Shown one piece after another: positions 1-6,314 of a stretch of DNA of 11,353 bases; within the stretch, counting starts at the first letter, position 1; every line of letters begins with the position of its first letter. This DNA is from an uncultured Lachnospiraceae bacterium (GTDB taxonomy: Bacteria; Bacillota; Clostridia; Lachnospirales; Lachnospiraceae): assembly GCA_910579425.1 (NCBI GenBank), contig CAJTVL010000111.1, forward strand, positions 1 through 11,353. Direction: 5' to 3'. Position numbers and translations under genes: made by a program. The notes under the pieces are model-generated. The model saw only the letters and a program-made list of their open reading frames with translations. It was not told where the DNA came from and did not search any database.

Positions 1-130
1 GATTCGCTTCCGGTTCATCCCACAAAAGGATTGATCCTTTTTCCAAAAGACCATTGCGTATTAATTTCCAAAGTAGACCTAATTTACGCAATCCTTCTGC
101 CTCTAATGAAAAATCAACTTTCTGACCGGC
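1..130 (-). pseudogene. Continuation of the AAA ATPase in the -1 frame (partial, off left edge)
   Basis: Read in the -1 frame from base 130, the sequence is open for 43 codons to the window edge. It gives AGQKVDFSLEAEGLRKLGLL, then a segment ending in ILLWDEPEAN. The SLEAEGLRKLG stretch sits where AAA_21/ABC-like ATPases carry their signature helix, and ILLWDEPEAN is a typical Walker B with its catalytic glutamate. Both are missing from the zero-frame product, so this is the true second half of the same ATPase. It has no start site of its own. It would be made only by a frameshift at 130-136 or if the real sequence has one more A. It is labelled pseudogene because a single-base loss is the simplest reading, but a functional frameshift is not excluded. 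Confidence 0.7.
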
Positions 131-777
131 TTTTTTAATACATAAAAAGAATCATTTTCCAAAATAACAGTCCCATCAATTACAGCGCTTAGTTTATCAA
201 GGATTTTACTCATGGCAAATGGGATTTCCCGCGTCTCTGGTAAAGAAGCATTTACAATAATATCTATCTGCGTTCCATCAAATGGCATATTATATTTCTG
301 ATTCATAGCCAGGAATCCCTTTGCATGTGACAACATTTCTGTTGTAGGAATAAAGACAGATTGTATATCTAATCCAAGCCATTGATCGTAATTGAATATA
401 CCTTTATGTGAAAGGCTGTCTTCAAAATTATGCGTTCCGTCTGATACTTTATAATAACAATAATCTTCTTTATTTTCTGCATTTTTTAAAGCATCGCTAT
501 CTTTTAGGCTGTTTGAAAAAAATTGTATTAGTCTTTTTGTCTTTCCCTGATCCGTCTGCTTAATTGACCATTGTGTTGCAGCATAAATCATTTTCAGAAT
601 GGTTGTCTTTCCAACTCCATTTTCACCAATCAGAACATTTATCCCATCACAAAATTCTATCTTAAATCCATCATTAAATGAATCCCCTTCTTCTATAGAC
701 TTAAATGCGGCATTATTCTTTCTCAAATGACGCTTAAATACCATTACATTTAAAATTTCAATCGTTTTAATTGCCAT
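103..777 (-). CDS. AAA/SMC-like ATPase, N-terminal part up to a frame break
   Basis: This is the zero-frame product of an ATP-binding protein of the AAA_21/SMC-like type, 224 residues from the ATG at 777. That start has GGAGG at 786-790, 8 bases upstream; an in-frame TTG at 792 overlaps this ribosome site and is unlikely. A Walker A motif (GENGVGKTT) lies about 50 residues in, after a short beta-rich start. There is no Walker B before the stop at 103. The last eight residues (PVRKLIFH) look out of frame, because the -1 frame continues with family-like sequence (see 1-130). The family includes OLD-like and other DNA-linked ATPases, some in defence loci, but nothing in this window shows the partner or substrate. 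The gene is separated from the operon on its right by a terminator and has its own promoter. Confidence is good for the ATPase fold and low for function. Confidence 0.75.
   Translation of the reverse strand: MAIKTIEILNVMVFKRHLRKNNAAFKSIEEGDSFNDGFKIEFCDGINVLIGENGVGKTTILKMIYAATQWSIKQTDQGKTKRLIQFFSNSLKDSDALKNAENKEDYCYYKVSDGTHNFEDSLSHKGIFNYDQWLGLDIQSVFIPTTEMLSHAKGFLAMNQKYNMPFDGTQIDIIVNASLPETREIPFAMSKILDKLSAVIDGTVILENDSFYVLKKPVRKLIFH
130..136 (-). other. A AAA AAG slippery heptamer at the ATPase frame break
   Basis: On the minus strand the zero-frame codons are TTA AAA AAG, so the last seven bases form A AAA AAG in the X XXY YYZ phase used for -1 slippage in E. coli dnaX and some IS elements. Slipping back one base re-reads AAA AAA and then GCC, which enters the frame coding the ATPase signature and Walker B. 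I see no Shine-Dalgarno-like stimulator 10-14 bases upstream and no strong hairpin directly downstream. Both usually accompany efficient programmed frameshifting, so a homopolymer deletion or sequencing error remains at least as likely. Confidence 0.4.
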
Positions 778-819
778 TAGTCCAGCCTCCAACCAATTTA
801 TAATCTGTTTTCTGTTTGT

Positions 820-848
820 ATTATACCCTGTTCCAAAAATTTTGTATA
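820..848 (-). promoter_or_regulatory. Promoter of the AAA ATPase gene
   Basis: The minus strand carries TATAAT (820-825), a perfect -10, with TATACA (843-848, four of six matches to TTGACA) 17 bases upstream. It lies about 45 bases before the ATPase start codon. The -35 box falls inside one arm of the 12-bp inverted repeat at 838-887, so binding there could affect transcription. Confidence 0.5.
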
Positions 849-887
849 CGATAAATCATTATAAGAAGTCTTTGGGTATACAAAATT
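838..887. repeat. Perfect 12-bp inverted repeat containing GTATAC
   Basis: AATTTTGTATAC at 838-849 is matched by its exact reverse complement GTATACAAAATT at 876-887, with 26 bases between. Each arm contains the palindrome GTATAC. The left arm covers the -35 box of the ATPase promoter and the right arm abuts the spmA terminator hairpin. It could be a two-site operator or a remnant of an inserted element. The flanks show no target-site duplication. Confidence 0.55.
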
Positions 888-926
888 GGCAGAAAGCGGA
901 GAGCGTTACGCCCTCCGCTTTCTGCC
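876..926 (-). terminator. Terminator hairpin overlapping the end of spmA
   Basis: Bases 888-926 form an 18-bp stem, paired throughout on the minus strand with one G-U wobble, and a 3-base loop at 906-908. On the minus strand it is followed by AATTTTG, a short T tract, so termination of the long operon here is plausible. The 5' arm is the last six sense codons of spmA and the loop is its TAA stop codon. On the plus strand no T tract follows, so it acts mainly on minus-strand transcripts. Confidence 0.7.
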
Positions 927-1538
927 CTTCCCCTTACAGTACACCACCGCCGTCAGTGTGCTCACAAACGTTGCCACAATCGCCGGGCCGATAATCCCCG
1001 CCGGATTCACACTCCCATACTGCTGCCTGTACGCAATCATATTTACCGGAATCAACTGCAAAGAAGATATATTCAAAATCAAAAACGTACACATCTCATT
1101 GCTGGCAATCCGTTCTCGCTTTCCAACTATACCCTTGCCATCATCCAAGTATGCCGGATTCCCCCGTTCCACCTCCAGTTTCGCCAGTTCCTCCATCGCC
1201 TTCAATCCAGCCGGCGTAGCAGCCCACCCCAGCCCCAGCACATTGGCGATAATATTCATGGAAATATATCCCTTCGCCCTGTGCCCTTTCGGTAATCCGG
1301 GAAACATAAACGAAATAAACGGAGAAAGCATATCCGTAAGTCTGGTAATCAGCCCGGAACTCTGAGCCACTTCCATAAGCCCTACCCAAAAAGCCATGAT
1401 CCCCGCCATAGCGATACAGAGCGACACCGCCTCCCCGGCGCTGTCCAAAGCCGCCTCCGTAATTTCCTCCATATTTCCATTTACTGCACCAAAAAGGATG
1501 CCCAAAACGATCATTGAGGCCCAGATATAATTCAGCAT
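906..1538 (-). CDS. spmA: Spore maturation protein A (nucleoside recognition/Gate domain)
   Basis: SpmA is a membrane protein which, with SpmB, is needed in B. subtilis for proper dehydration of the spore core; the molecular activity is unsettled. The 210-residue product is close to the usual SpmA length. It opens with a hydrophobic helix, has another around residues 38-56 (LCIAMAGIMAFWVGLMEVA), the conserved ISMNIIANVLGLGWAATPAG stretch, and SNEMCTFLILNISSLQLIPV before a final helix and a basic tail (KGKGRKRRA). The ATG at 1538 follows a weak purine-rich site (AAGAAGAGAG). It is the last gene of the operon, 68 bases after rsmI, the widest gap in the unit. SpmB is commonly encoded next to SpmA but is absent here; the next gene is the unrelated ATPase. 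The stop codon lies in the loop of the terminator hairpin. Identification is secure from the conserved core. Confidence 0.9.
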   Translation of the reverse strand: MLNYIWASMIVLGILFGAVNGNMEEITEAALDSAGEAVSLCIAMAGIMAFWVGLMEVAQSSGLITRLTDMLSPFISFMFPGLPKGHRAKGYISMNIIANVLGLGWAATPAGLKAMEELAKLEVERGNPAYLDDGKGIVGKRERIASNEMCTFLILNISSLQLIPVNMIAYRQQYGSVNPAGIIGPAIVATFVSTLTAVVYCKGKGRKRRA

Positions 1539-1606
1539 AAAAAGCTCTCTTCTTTTTTTAGAATTCTATGCCGACTTCCTTCGAATTATTTCTAAACGAT
1601 ACAGCT

Positions 1607-2443
1607 TCAAAGCAGCGCCTGGTAAACCTCCCTCTTGCCGATTCCCCTGTCCGCCGCCACCCTTTTCATGGCTTCTTTTCTCTCCATTCCCTGCGCTTCA
1701 TAGAACTGCATATGTTCTTCCATGGAAAGCTCCGTCCACTTTTTTTGCTCCTCCTTTTTTAATCCTTCCCGGCTCATGCCTTCCATTACCAGAACATACT
1801 CCCCCCTGGGATCATTTTCCTCATAAAAAGCAATTGCTCCTTCGATCGTCGTCGGGAAAACCGTCTCAAACCGCTTGGTCAGCTCCCTGCACAATGTAAT
1901 GCGCCGCTCCCCCAATACTTCATATAGCTCTGTAAGGGTTTTTTTCAGGTGATGAGGCGCTTCATACAAAATAATGGTCCGCGTTTCTTTCTTTAATTCC
2001 TCCAGGACTTGCTTTTTCTCTTTCTTATCAGAGGGAAGAAATCCCTCGAAACAGAATCTTCTGGTTGGAAGCCCTGAAAGCGTCAGCGCCGTAACGCAGG
2101 CGCAGCACCCCGGAAGCGAGGTGACAGGAATTGCCTCTTTAAGGCACTTTTCTACCAGAACCTGGCCCGGGTCGGAGATTGCCGGCGTCCCTGCATCTGT
2201 AATCAGCGCAATATTTTTTCCGTCCCTTAACCAGCACAGAATCTGCTCTGCCTTTTCCACCCTATTGTACTCGTGATAACTGGTCATAGGCGTTCTGATC
2301 TCAAAATGAGTCAACAGTCTCCTGCTGTTTCTCGTATCCTCTGCCGCAATCAGATCTGCCTCCCGCAGGGTATCCAATACCCGCGGGGTAATATCCCCCA
2401 AATTTCCAATAGGCGTTGCACACAAATATAAGGTCCCCGTCAT
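1607..2443 (-). CDS. rsmI: 16S rRNA (cytidine(1402)-2'-O)-methyltransferase RsmI
   Basis: RsmI uses S-adenosylmethionine to methylate the 2'-hydroxyl of C1402 in the decoding centre of 16S rRNA. The start carries the family hallmark GTLYLCATPIGNLGDITPR, followed by AAEDTRNSRRLLTHF, ITDAGTPAISDPG and the tetrapyrrole-methylase-fold segment around LPGCCACVTALTLSGLPTRR. The double Cys there is a local variant. Two starts are possible. The ATG at 2443 gives 278 residues, begins MTGTLYLCATPIGN as family members do, and has AGGAAGG five bases before it. A GTG at 2467 would add eight residues and has a weaker site. I prefer the ATG. The gene follows the TrmN6-like gene closely, as yabB and rsmI (yabC) lie close together in B. 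subtilis. Function is certain from the motifs; only the start is open. Confidence 0.95.
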   Translation of the reverse strand: MTGTLYLCATPIGNLGDITPRVLDTLREADLIAAEDTRNSRRLLTHFEIRTPMTSYHEYNRVEKAEQILCWLRDGKNIALITDAGTPAISDPGQVLVEKCLKEAIPVTSLPGCCACVTALTLSGLPTRRFCFEGFLPSDKKEKKQVLEELKKETRTIILYEAPHHLKKTLTELYEVLGERRITLCRELTKRFETVFPTTIEGAIAFYEENDPRGEYVLVMEGMSREGLKKEEQKKWTELSMEEHMQFYEAQGMERKEAMKRVAADRGIGKREVYQALL

Positions 2444-2476
2444 CTTTCCTTCCTCTTCAAACCACACAATTTCCTG

Positions 2477-3265
2477 CTAATATCCATATATTTCCGTAAT
2501 CTCATCCGTATAAATCCCCGGCTCCCTGAAAATGATCAAAGGCTTCTCTACCTTCATACGGGCCCTCCCGCCCCGGTTTGCCTCGATCAATACCATATTG
2601 GGTTCCTTATCTGCAAAAGGGTACACAAGCTGCATCCTCTTCGGCTCCAGCCGATACTGTCTGAGCAATACCATTATATCTGCTAACCGAAAAGGTCTGT
2701 GTACAAGATAAAAATTTCCTCCGGGCTTTAGCAGTCTGCTCCCCTGGCTGATTACATCTTCTAAGGTACAAAGCAGCTCATGTCTCGCAATTGCCTTTGG
2801 CTCCTCCGGATTTGTAATTCCATGATGCTCCGTCATATAGGGCGGATTGCTGGTCACAACATCAAAAGAAGCAGCGCCAAAAAGAACCACTGCCTCCTTA
2901 ATATCGCCTGTAACAATTTCTATCTTTTGCTCCAGATGGTTGAGACGGACACTGCGCCGGGCCATATCTGCGCTTTCCGGCTGTATCTCCAGTCCGGTAA
3001 GATGTGCTGCTCTGGTCTTGGCCTCCATAAGAATAGGAATAATGCCTGTCCCTGTTCCCAAATCCAGGACCCTTGCTCCCTCCCTTGCTTTGGCAAAGCC
3101 GGAAAGAAGCACTCCGTCCATTCCAAAGCAAAATCTGTCAGGAGCCTGTATGATCCTGTAATGATTTCGCTGGAGATCGTCTATTCTCTCATTCCCCTTT
3201 AACAAATTTTCTTCTGACATCTTCTGTTCTGAATCCTCATCCGACACGAAACGGTTACGTGCCAA
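2477..3265 (-). CDS. TrmN6-like tRNA1(Val) A37 N6-methyltransferase (YabB family)
   Basis: This is a class I SAM-dependent methyltransferase. DLGTGTG (residues 68-74) is the SAM-binding motif I and NPPY (140-143) is the catalytic motif of N6-adenine methyltransferases. The ERIDDLQ...IIQ...FCFGMDGVLLSGF lead-in is characteristic of the TrmN6/YabB group, which modifies A37 of tRNA-Val in E. coli; the exact target in this organism is inferred. The longest frame starts at a TTG (3265) with GGAAGG six bases upstream and gives 262 residues. An ATG at 3220 (residue 16) gives 247 residues and a start more typical of the family, but its ribosome site is poor. An out-of-frame ATG at 3270 leads only to a 23-codon frame. 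The gene lies 18 bases after ricT, at the position of yabB in B. subtilis. Confidence 0.88.
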   Translation of the reverse strand: MARNRFVSDEDSEQKMSEENLLKGNERIDDLQRNHYRIIQAPDRFCFGMDGVLLSGFAKAREGARVLDLGTGTGIIPILMEAKTRAAHLTGLEIQPESADMARRSVRLNHLEQKIEIVTGDIKEAVVLFGAASFDVVTSNPPYMTEHHGITNPEEPKAIARHELLCTLEDVISQGSRLLKPGGNFYLVHRPFRLADIMVLLRQYRLEPKRMQLVYPFADKEPNMVLIEANRGGRARMKVEKPLIIFREPGIYTDEITEIYGY

Positions 3266-3283
3266 GCCATTCCTTCCGCCTTC

Positions 3284-4192
3284 CTAATTGTCATCCAGCT
3301 TTGACTTGGACTCCTCTTTTTCCAGCTTTTCCAGTTTCTTCAGAGCTTCATCCTGAACGTCCACTTTATTATGTTTATGCTTGCGCCGGAACCGAAGCTG
3401 CTCCACACGATACTCCTGTATTTCCTTTTCATCCCCTACATCGACAATCACCTTTACCAACTGCCGAAGCACATTGACACTGTGAACCTCGCCTTTCAGC
3501 CCCTCCTCAGTAGTCACATGATCTCCTACATTAGGCAGCCTCCTGTTCAGCTCCTCATAGGTTTCCTCCTCGTTTTTGAGACAGCACATGAGTCTGCCGC
3601 AAACTCCTGAAATCTTTGTGGGGTTCAAAGATAAATTCTGCTCTTTTGCCATTTTAATAGAAACCGGCACAAACTCTGACAAATGCCTGTGACAGCACAG
3701 CTCTCTGCCGCAGATTCCAATGCCTCCCAAAATCTTTGTCTCATCTCTTACACCAATCTGGCGGAGTTCGATCCTTGTCTTAAACACGGACGCCAGATCC
3801 TTCACCAGTTCCCGAAAATCTATTCTTCCGTCAGCAGTGAAATAAAATAACACCTTATTGTTATCAAAGGTATATTCCGCGTCAATCAGTTTCATTTCCA
3901 GTTTATGCTTCTGTATCTTTTCCAGGCAGATTTTAAAGGCTTCTTTCTCCTTTATCTTATTTCCTGCCTCCTGCTCGTCATCCCGCTCGGTGGCAATCCT
4001 GAGAACCTGCTTTAGAGGCTGAATTACTTTGCTGTTTTCTACCTCCCTGGGATCACCCACTACCGTACCATACTCAATCCCCCTTGCAGTTTCCACGATC
4101 ACATGATCTCCACGCTTAATATTAAACTTGCCGGGATTAAAAAAATATATTTTCCCCGCGGTCCTGAAACGTACTCCTATTACCTTTACCAT
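3284..4192 (-). CDS. ricT: RicT (YaaT), PSP1-domain regulator of RNA processing and development
   Basis: RicT (YaaT) forms the RicAFT (Y) complex with RicA and RicF in B. subtilis. That complex carries Fe-S clusters, works with RNase Y in mRNA maturation, and influences sporulation, competence and biofilm formation. The 302-residue protein has the PSP1 C-terminal domain and the conserved cysteine pattern CGRELCC (Cys 161, 166, 167) and CGRLMCC (Cys 198, 203, 204), which are the likely cluster ligands. The tail is lysine- and glutamate-rich and probably disordered. The start ATG at 4192 has GAGG about 10 bases upstream. The gene follows holB by 17 bases, as in B. subtilis. RicA and RicF are not encoded in this window. 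Confidence 0.93.
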   Translation of the reverse strand: MVKVIGVRFRTAGKIYFFNPGKFNIKRGDHVIVETARGIEYGTVVGDPREVENSKVIQPLKQVLRIATERDDEQEAGNKIKEKEAFKICLEKIQKHKLEMKLIDAEYTFDNNKVLFYFTADGRIDFRELVKDLASVFKTRIELRQIGVRDETKILGGIGICGRELCCHRHLSEFVPVSIKMAKEQNLSLNPTKISGVCGRLMCCLKNEEETYEELNRRLPNVGDHVTTEEGLKGEVHSVNVLRQLVKVIVDVGDEKEIQEYRVEQLRFRRKHKHNKVDVQDEALKKLEKLEKEESKSKLDDN

Positions 4193-4209
4193 TATCTATA
4201 AACCTCACT

Positions 4210-5202
4210 TTAATTTTCTTTGATTGTAAGAAGCAAAAGCTCCATAGTCAAATCAAAATTTACATTGGCATTCAGCCTTTGTTTTGACTTCCCCAGAGCA
4301 TCTATGATTTTCTCAATGCCCTCATACGCACTCTTATCAGCCACCTTTCGGATGTGCTGTATCTCTTCCTTAAAAATTAATAAATTTGCATCATGGGTTG
4401 CTTTAAACAAAAGCACATCACGATACCAGATGGAAAGAATGTCCATATAATCGTTTACATCAAATTTGTATTCGGTGATTTTCTTAATAGCAGCAACGAT
4501 TTCATTCAGTTCCATCTCCTTGATATATTTTAGCAGGGTAATGGCTTCCTCTTTTACCTTATCAAATTCCTCACTGCTTGCAAGAAGCTTTGCCTTTCCT
4601 ACATTTCCTCTCGCAAAAGCTACACAAATATCTGCTTTGTAATCCGGAATTTCCATTGTCTCCATCAGATATTTTTTAATTTGTGCATCCTTTGCGGGCT
4701 TCATATTCAAAACCACGCATCTGCTCAGTATGGTCTGCAGCAGGGAATCGACATTTCCGGTAAGAATCAACAGTACCGCATATTCCGGGGGCTCCTCTAA
4801 GGTTTTCAGCAGTGCATTTTGTGCCTGCGCCGTCATTTTTTCCCCTTCATTCATAATGTAAATTTTCTTTGGGCCCTTGTATGGCTTTATAGCCACGTCA
4901 TTATTCACCTGGCGGCGTATATCGTCCACTCCAATAGTTCCGGGCTTTTCATGGGTAATGAAAATAATGTCAGGGTGATTCCCGCTAAGCGCCTGCCTGC
5001 AGGAATGGCACTCGCCGCAAGGCTCTGTTCCCTGCCTGTTCTCGCACTGCAACGCCATAGCAAATGTTTTGGCAATAAATTCCTTTCCGGCATTTTTTTC
5101 CCCGTTAATGATATAGGCGTGAGACACCTTGTCCATTTTAATTGCATTTTCCAAATGTTCCTTTAAATGCTCCTGCCCCACAATATCTGCAAATCTGCGC
5201 AT
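4210..5202 (-). CDS. holB: DNA polymerase III subunit delta prime
   Basis: This is the clamp-loader delta prime subunit, which helps load the beta sliding clamp at the replication fork. Its AAA+ fold starts FADIVGQEHLKEHLENAI. The Walker A position reads GEKNAGKE (residues 34-41), with Glu where Ser or Thr is needed, as expected for a subunit that does not itself hydrolyse ATP. Four cysteines (53, 62, 65, 68) form the zinc module common to this family. NALLKTLEEPP (129-139) and SRC (160-162) follow; the SRC arginine serves as the trans arginine finger in clamp loaders. Its 330 residues match the usual length. The ATG at 5202 has AGAGGGG just upstream. It lies 43 bases after yaaR and before ricT, the order seen in B. 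subtilis. Confidence 0.95.
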   Translation of the reverse strand: MRRFADIVGQEHLKEHLENAIKMDKVSHAYIINGEKNAGKEFIAKTFAMALQCENRQGTEPCGECHSCRQALSGNHPDIIFITHEKPGTIGVDDIRRQVNNDVAIKPYKGPKKIYIMNEGEKMTAQAQNALLKTLEEPPEYAVLLILTGNVDSLLQTILSRCVVLNMKPAKDAQIKKYLMETMEIPDYKADICVAFARGNVGKAKLLASSEEFDKVKEEAITLLKYIKEMELNEIVAAIKKITEYKFDVNDYMDILSIWYRDVLLFKATHDANLLIFKEEIQHIRKVADKSAYEGIEKIIDALGKSKQRLNANVNFDLTMELLLLTIKEN

Positions 5203-5245
5203 ATACCCCTCTCATTCTGCCGCCCTTAGCGGTCTTATATTTATC

Positions 5246-5686
5246 TTAGGTTAAAATATCAAGAAGCAGCCCCCTGATTTCTCCTATTTTATTGAGGATT
5301 GTAAGATGATCCTGCTCATCCTTCATCAGTTCCTGAGCCAATTCATCCAGATTTTCATCCACCAGCCGGATAATTCCATAAACCCTGTGTCTTCCTTTCC
5401 TGTCCAGGAAATTTTCACGTGAAAAGGAATGAGAACGGCTGACTATCTCATTCATAAACTCTTTAATTAATCCACGATATTTCTTCATATCTTTAATGTC
5501 ACGCTTTTTTGCCAGCTTATTCCCCTGCATGGTAATTTCCTCCATAAGGGTGCTCAGCCGGGCCTGAAGCTCCTGCTCCTCAATATGGCTAACCAGTGTA
5601 AATTTAAATGCCCCGTCAGTTTCCCTCACAGGAGCCTGCGCCTCCGGCTGTGCTACAGGAGCGGCCTGATTCACTTTAATGTCCAC
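5246..5686 (-). CDS. yaaR: YaaR family protein (DUF327)
   Basis: This is a small protein of unknown function in the YaaR/DUF327 family. It has 146 residues: a disordered Pro/Ala/Gln-rich start (to about residue 22) and then an almost wholly helical body. The conserved central segment includes KKYRGLIKEFMNEIV, SRENFLDRKGRHRVYGIIRLVDENLDELA and a C-terminal helix. No catalytic motif or membrane segment is visible. The start is a GTG at 5686 with AGAGG eight bases upstream. In B. subtilis yaaR lies directly before holB, as it does here, so the call rests on both sequence and position. The context suggests a housekeeping role linked to replication or nucleotide supply, but that is inference. Confidence 0.85.
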   Translation of the reverse strand: MDIKVNQAAPVAQPEAQAPVRETDGAFKFTLVSHIEEQELQARLSTLMEEITMQGNKLAKKRDIKDMKKYRGLIKEFMNEIVSRSHSFSRENFLDRKGRHRVYGIIRLVDENLDELAQELMKDEQDHLTILNKIGEIRGLLLDILT

Positions 5687-5709
5687 TTTAACTACCTCTT
5701 TCCAGGTTT

Positions 5710-6309
5710 TTACCGCACATTAACGATTTCATTTTCGATATATTTCTTGATTTCTCCAAGACAACTATTCAACTCGTCATTCACAAACTTTCTGACAATA
5801 TTGGCTTTCTTGATTTTTTCCTCAGAAAAGTCTTCAGCATCCGCCAAAAACCGTCTGCACATTTCCTGATACCTTGGCTTTTCCTCCTGCATCTCCCGCT
5901 CAAGCGCCCGCTTCAGTCGTATGCCGTCATCAAGCTCAAGCAGCACCGGAACTATTTTCTCTTTTCCGAAATATTCTGCGGTTTTCAGATAAGCTTCTAT
6001 TGTTCCGATCATCAGATAATTATCATGATTTAAGTCGATCTTTCCATCATCAACTGTAAAATAGCGCCATAAGCCGTGATATGTATTATATACCCTTGAT
6101 TCGATAATCTTTCCGGAGACCTCCAGCTCCCTGAATCCCTCCTCATCTGTAAAGTGATATTCTTCCCCTTCCGCCTCCCCGGCACGTATGGGCCGGGTGG
6201 TGTAGGGCACTACTCTTTTCAGACAAACCTCTTCCCATTCCAGAAGATGCCTGTAAACAGTATCTTTTCCCGAGGAACTCTTCCCCATTAAGTATATCAT
6301 CTTTCCCAT
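5710..6309 (-). CDS. Guanylate kinase-like nucleotide kinase
   Basis: This is a P-loop kinase of the guanylate kinase fold, 199 residues. GKSSSGKDT (residues 9-17) is the ATP-binding loop. PYTTRPIRAGEAEGEEYHF (35-53) matches the GMP-binding YTTRxxRxGExxGxxYxF region, and IIES (68-71) supplies the glutamate that usually contacts guanine. It departs from typical Gmk at the next motif: where VxGNxYGT is expected it has YNTYHGLWRYFT (74-85), so the acceptor may not be GMP or the pocket may be modified. A short acidic/basic helical lid and tail follow. It overlaps nothing; the pyk stop is 5 bases upstream and AGAGG within the end of pyk serves as the ribosome site. It occupies the place of tmk in the B. 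subtilis order. The fold is secure; the substrate is not. Confidence 0.8.
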   Translation of the reverse strand: MGKMIYLMGKSSSGKDTVYRHLLEWEEVCLKRVVPYTTRPIRAGEAEGEEYHFTDEEGFRELEVSGKIIESRVYNTYHGLWRYFTVDDGKIDLNHDNYLMIGTIEAYLKTAEYFGKEKIVPVLLELDDGIRLKRALEREMQEEKPRYQEMCRRFLADAEDFSEEKIKKANIVRKFVNDELNSCLGEIKKYIENEIVNVR

Positions 6310-6314
6310 AACAA

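Noticed and set aside
855..866. Second TATAAT-like box on the minus strand upstream of the ATPase
   Set aside because: No acceptable -35 lies 16-18 bases upstream; the box at 820-825 is better placed.
838..887. The inverted repeat as the ends of a transposon or MITE
   Set aside because: There is no target-site duplication at either flank and no transposase; 50 bp is too short to call a mobile element from one copy.
886..1365. Open frame of 159 codons on the plus strand opposite spmA
   Set aside because: It is antisense to a clearly recognised gene, begins inside the terminator hairpin, has no ribosome site and resembles no protein family.
2780..3202. Plus-strand open frames opposite the TrmN6-like gene
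   Set aside because: They are low-complexity shadow translations of a gene with clear SAM-binding and NPPY motifs on the other strand.
5203..5245. Small GC hairpin between yaaR and holB as a terminator
   Set aside because: The stem is only about four pairs and no T tract follows, so transcription most likely continues through.
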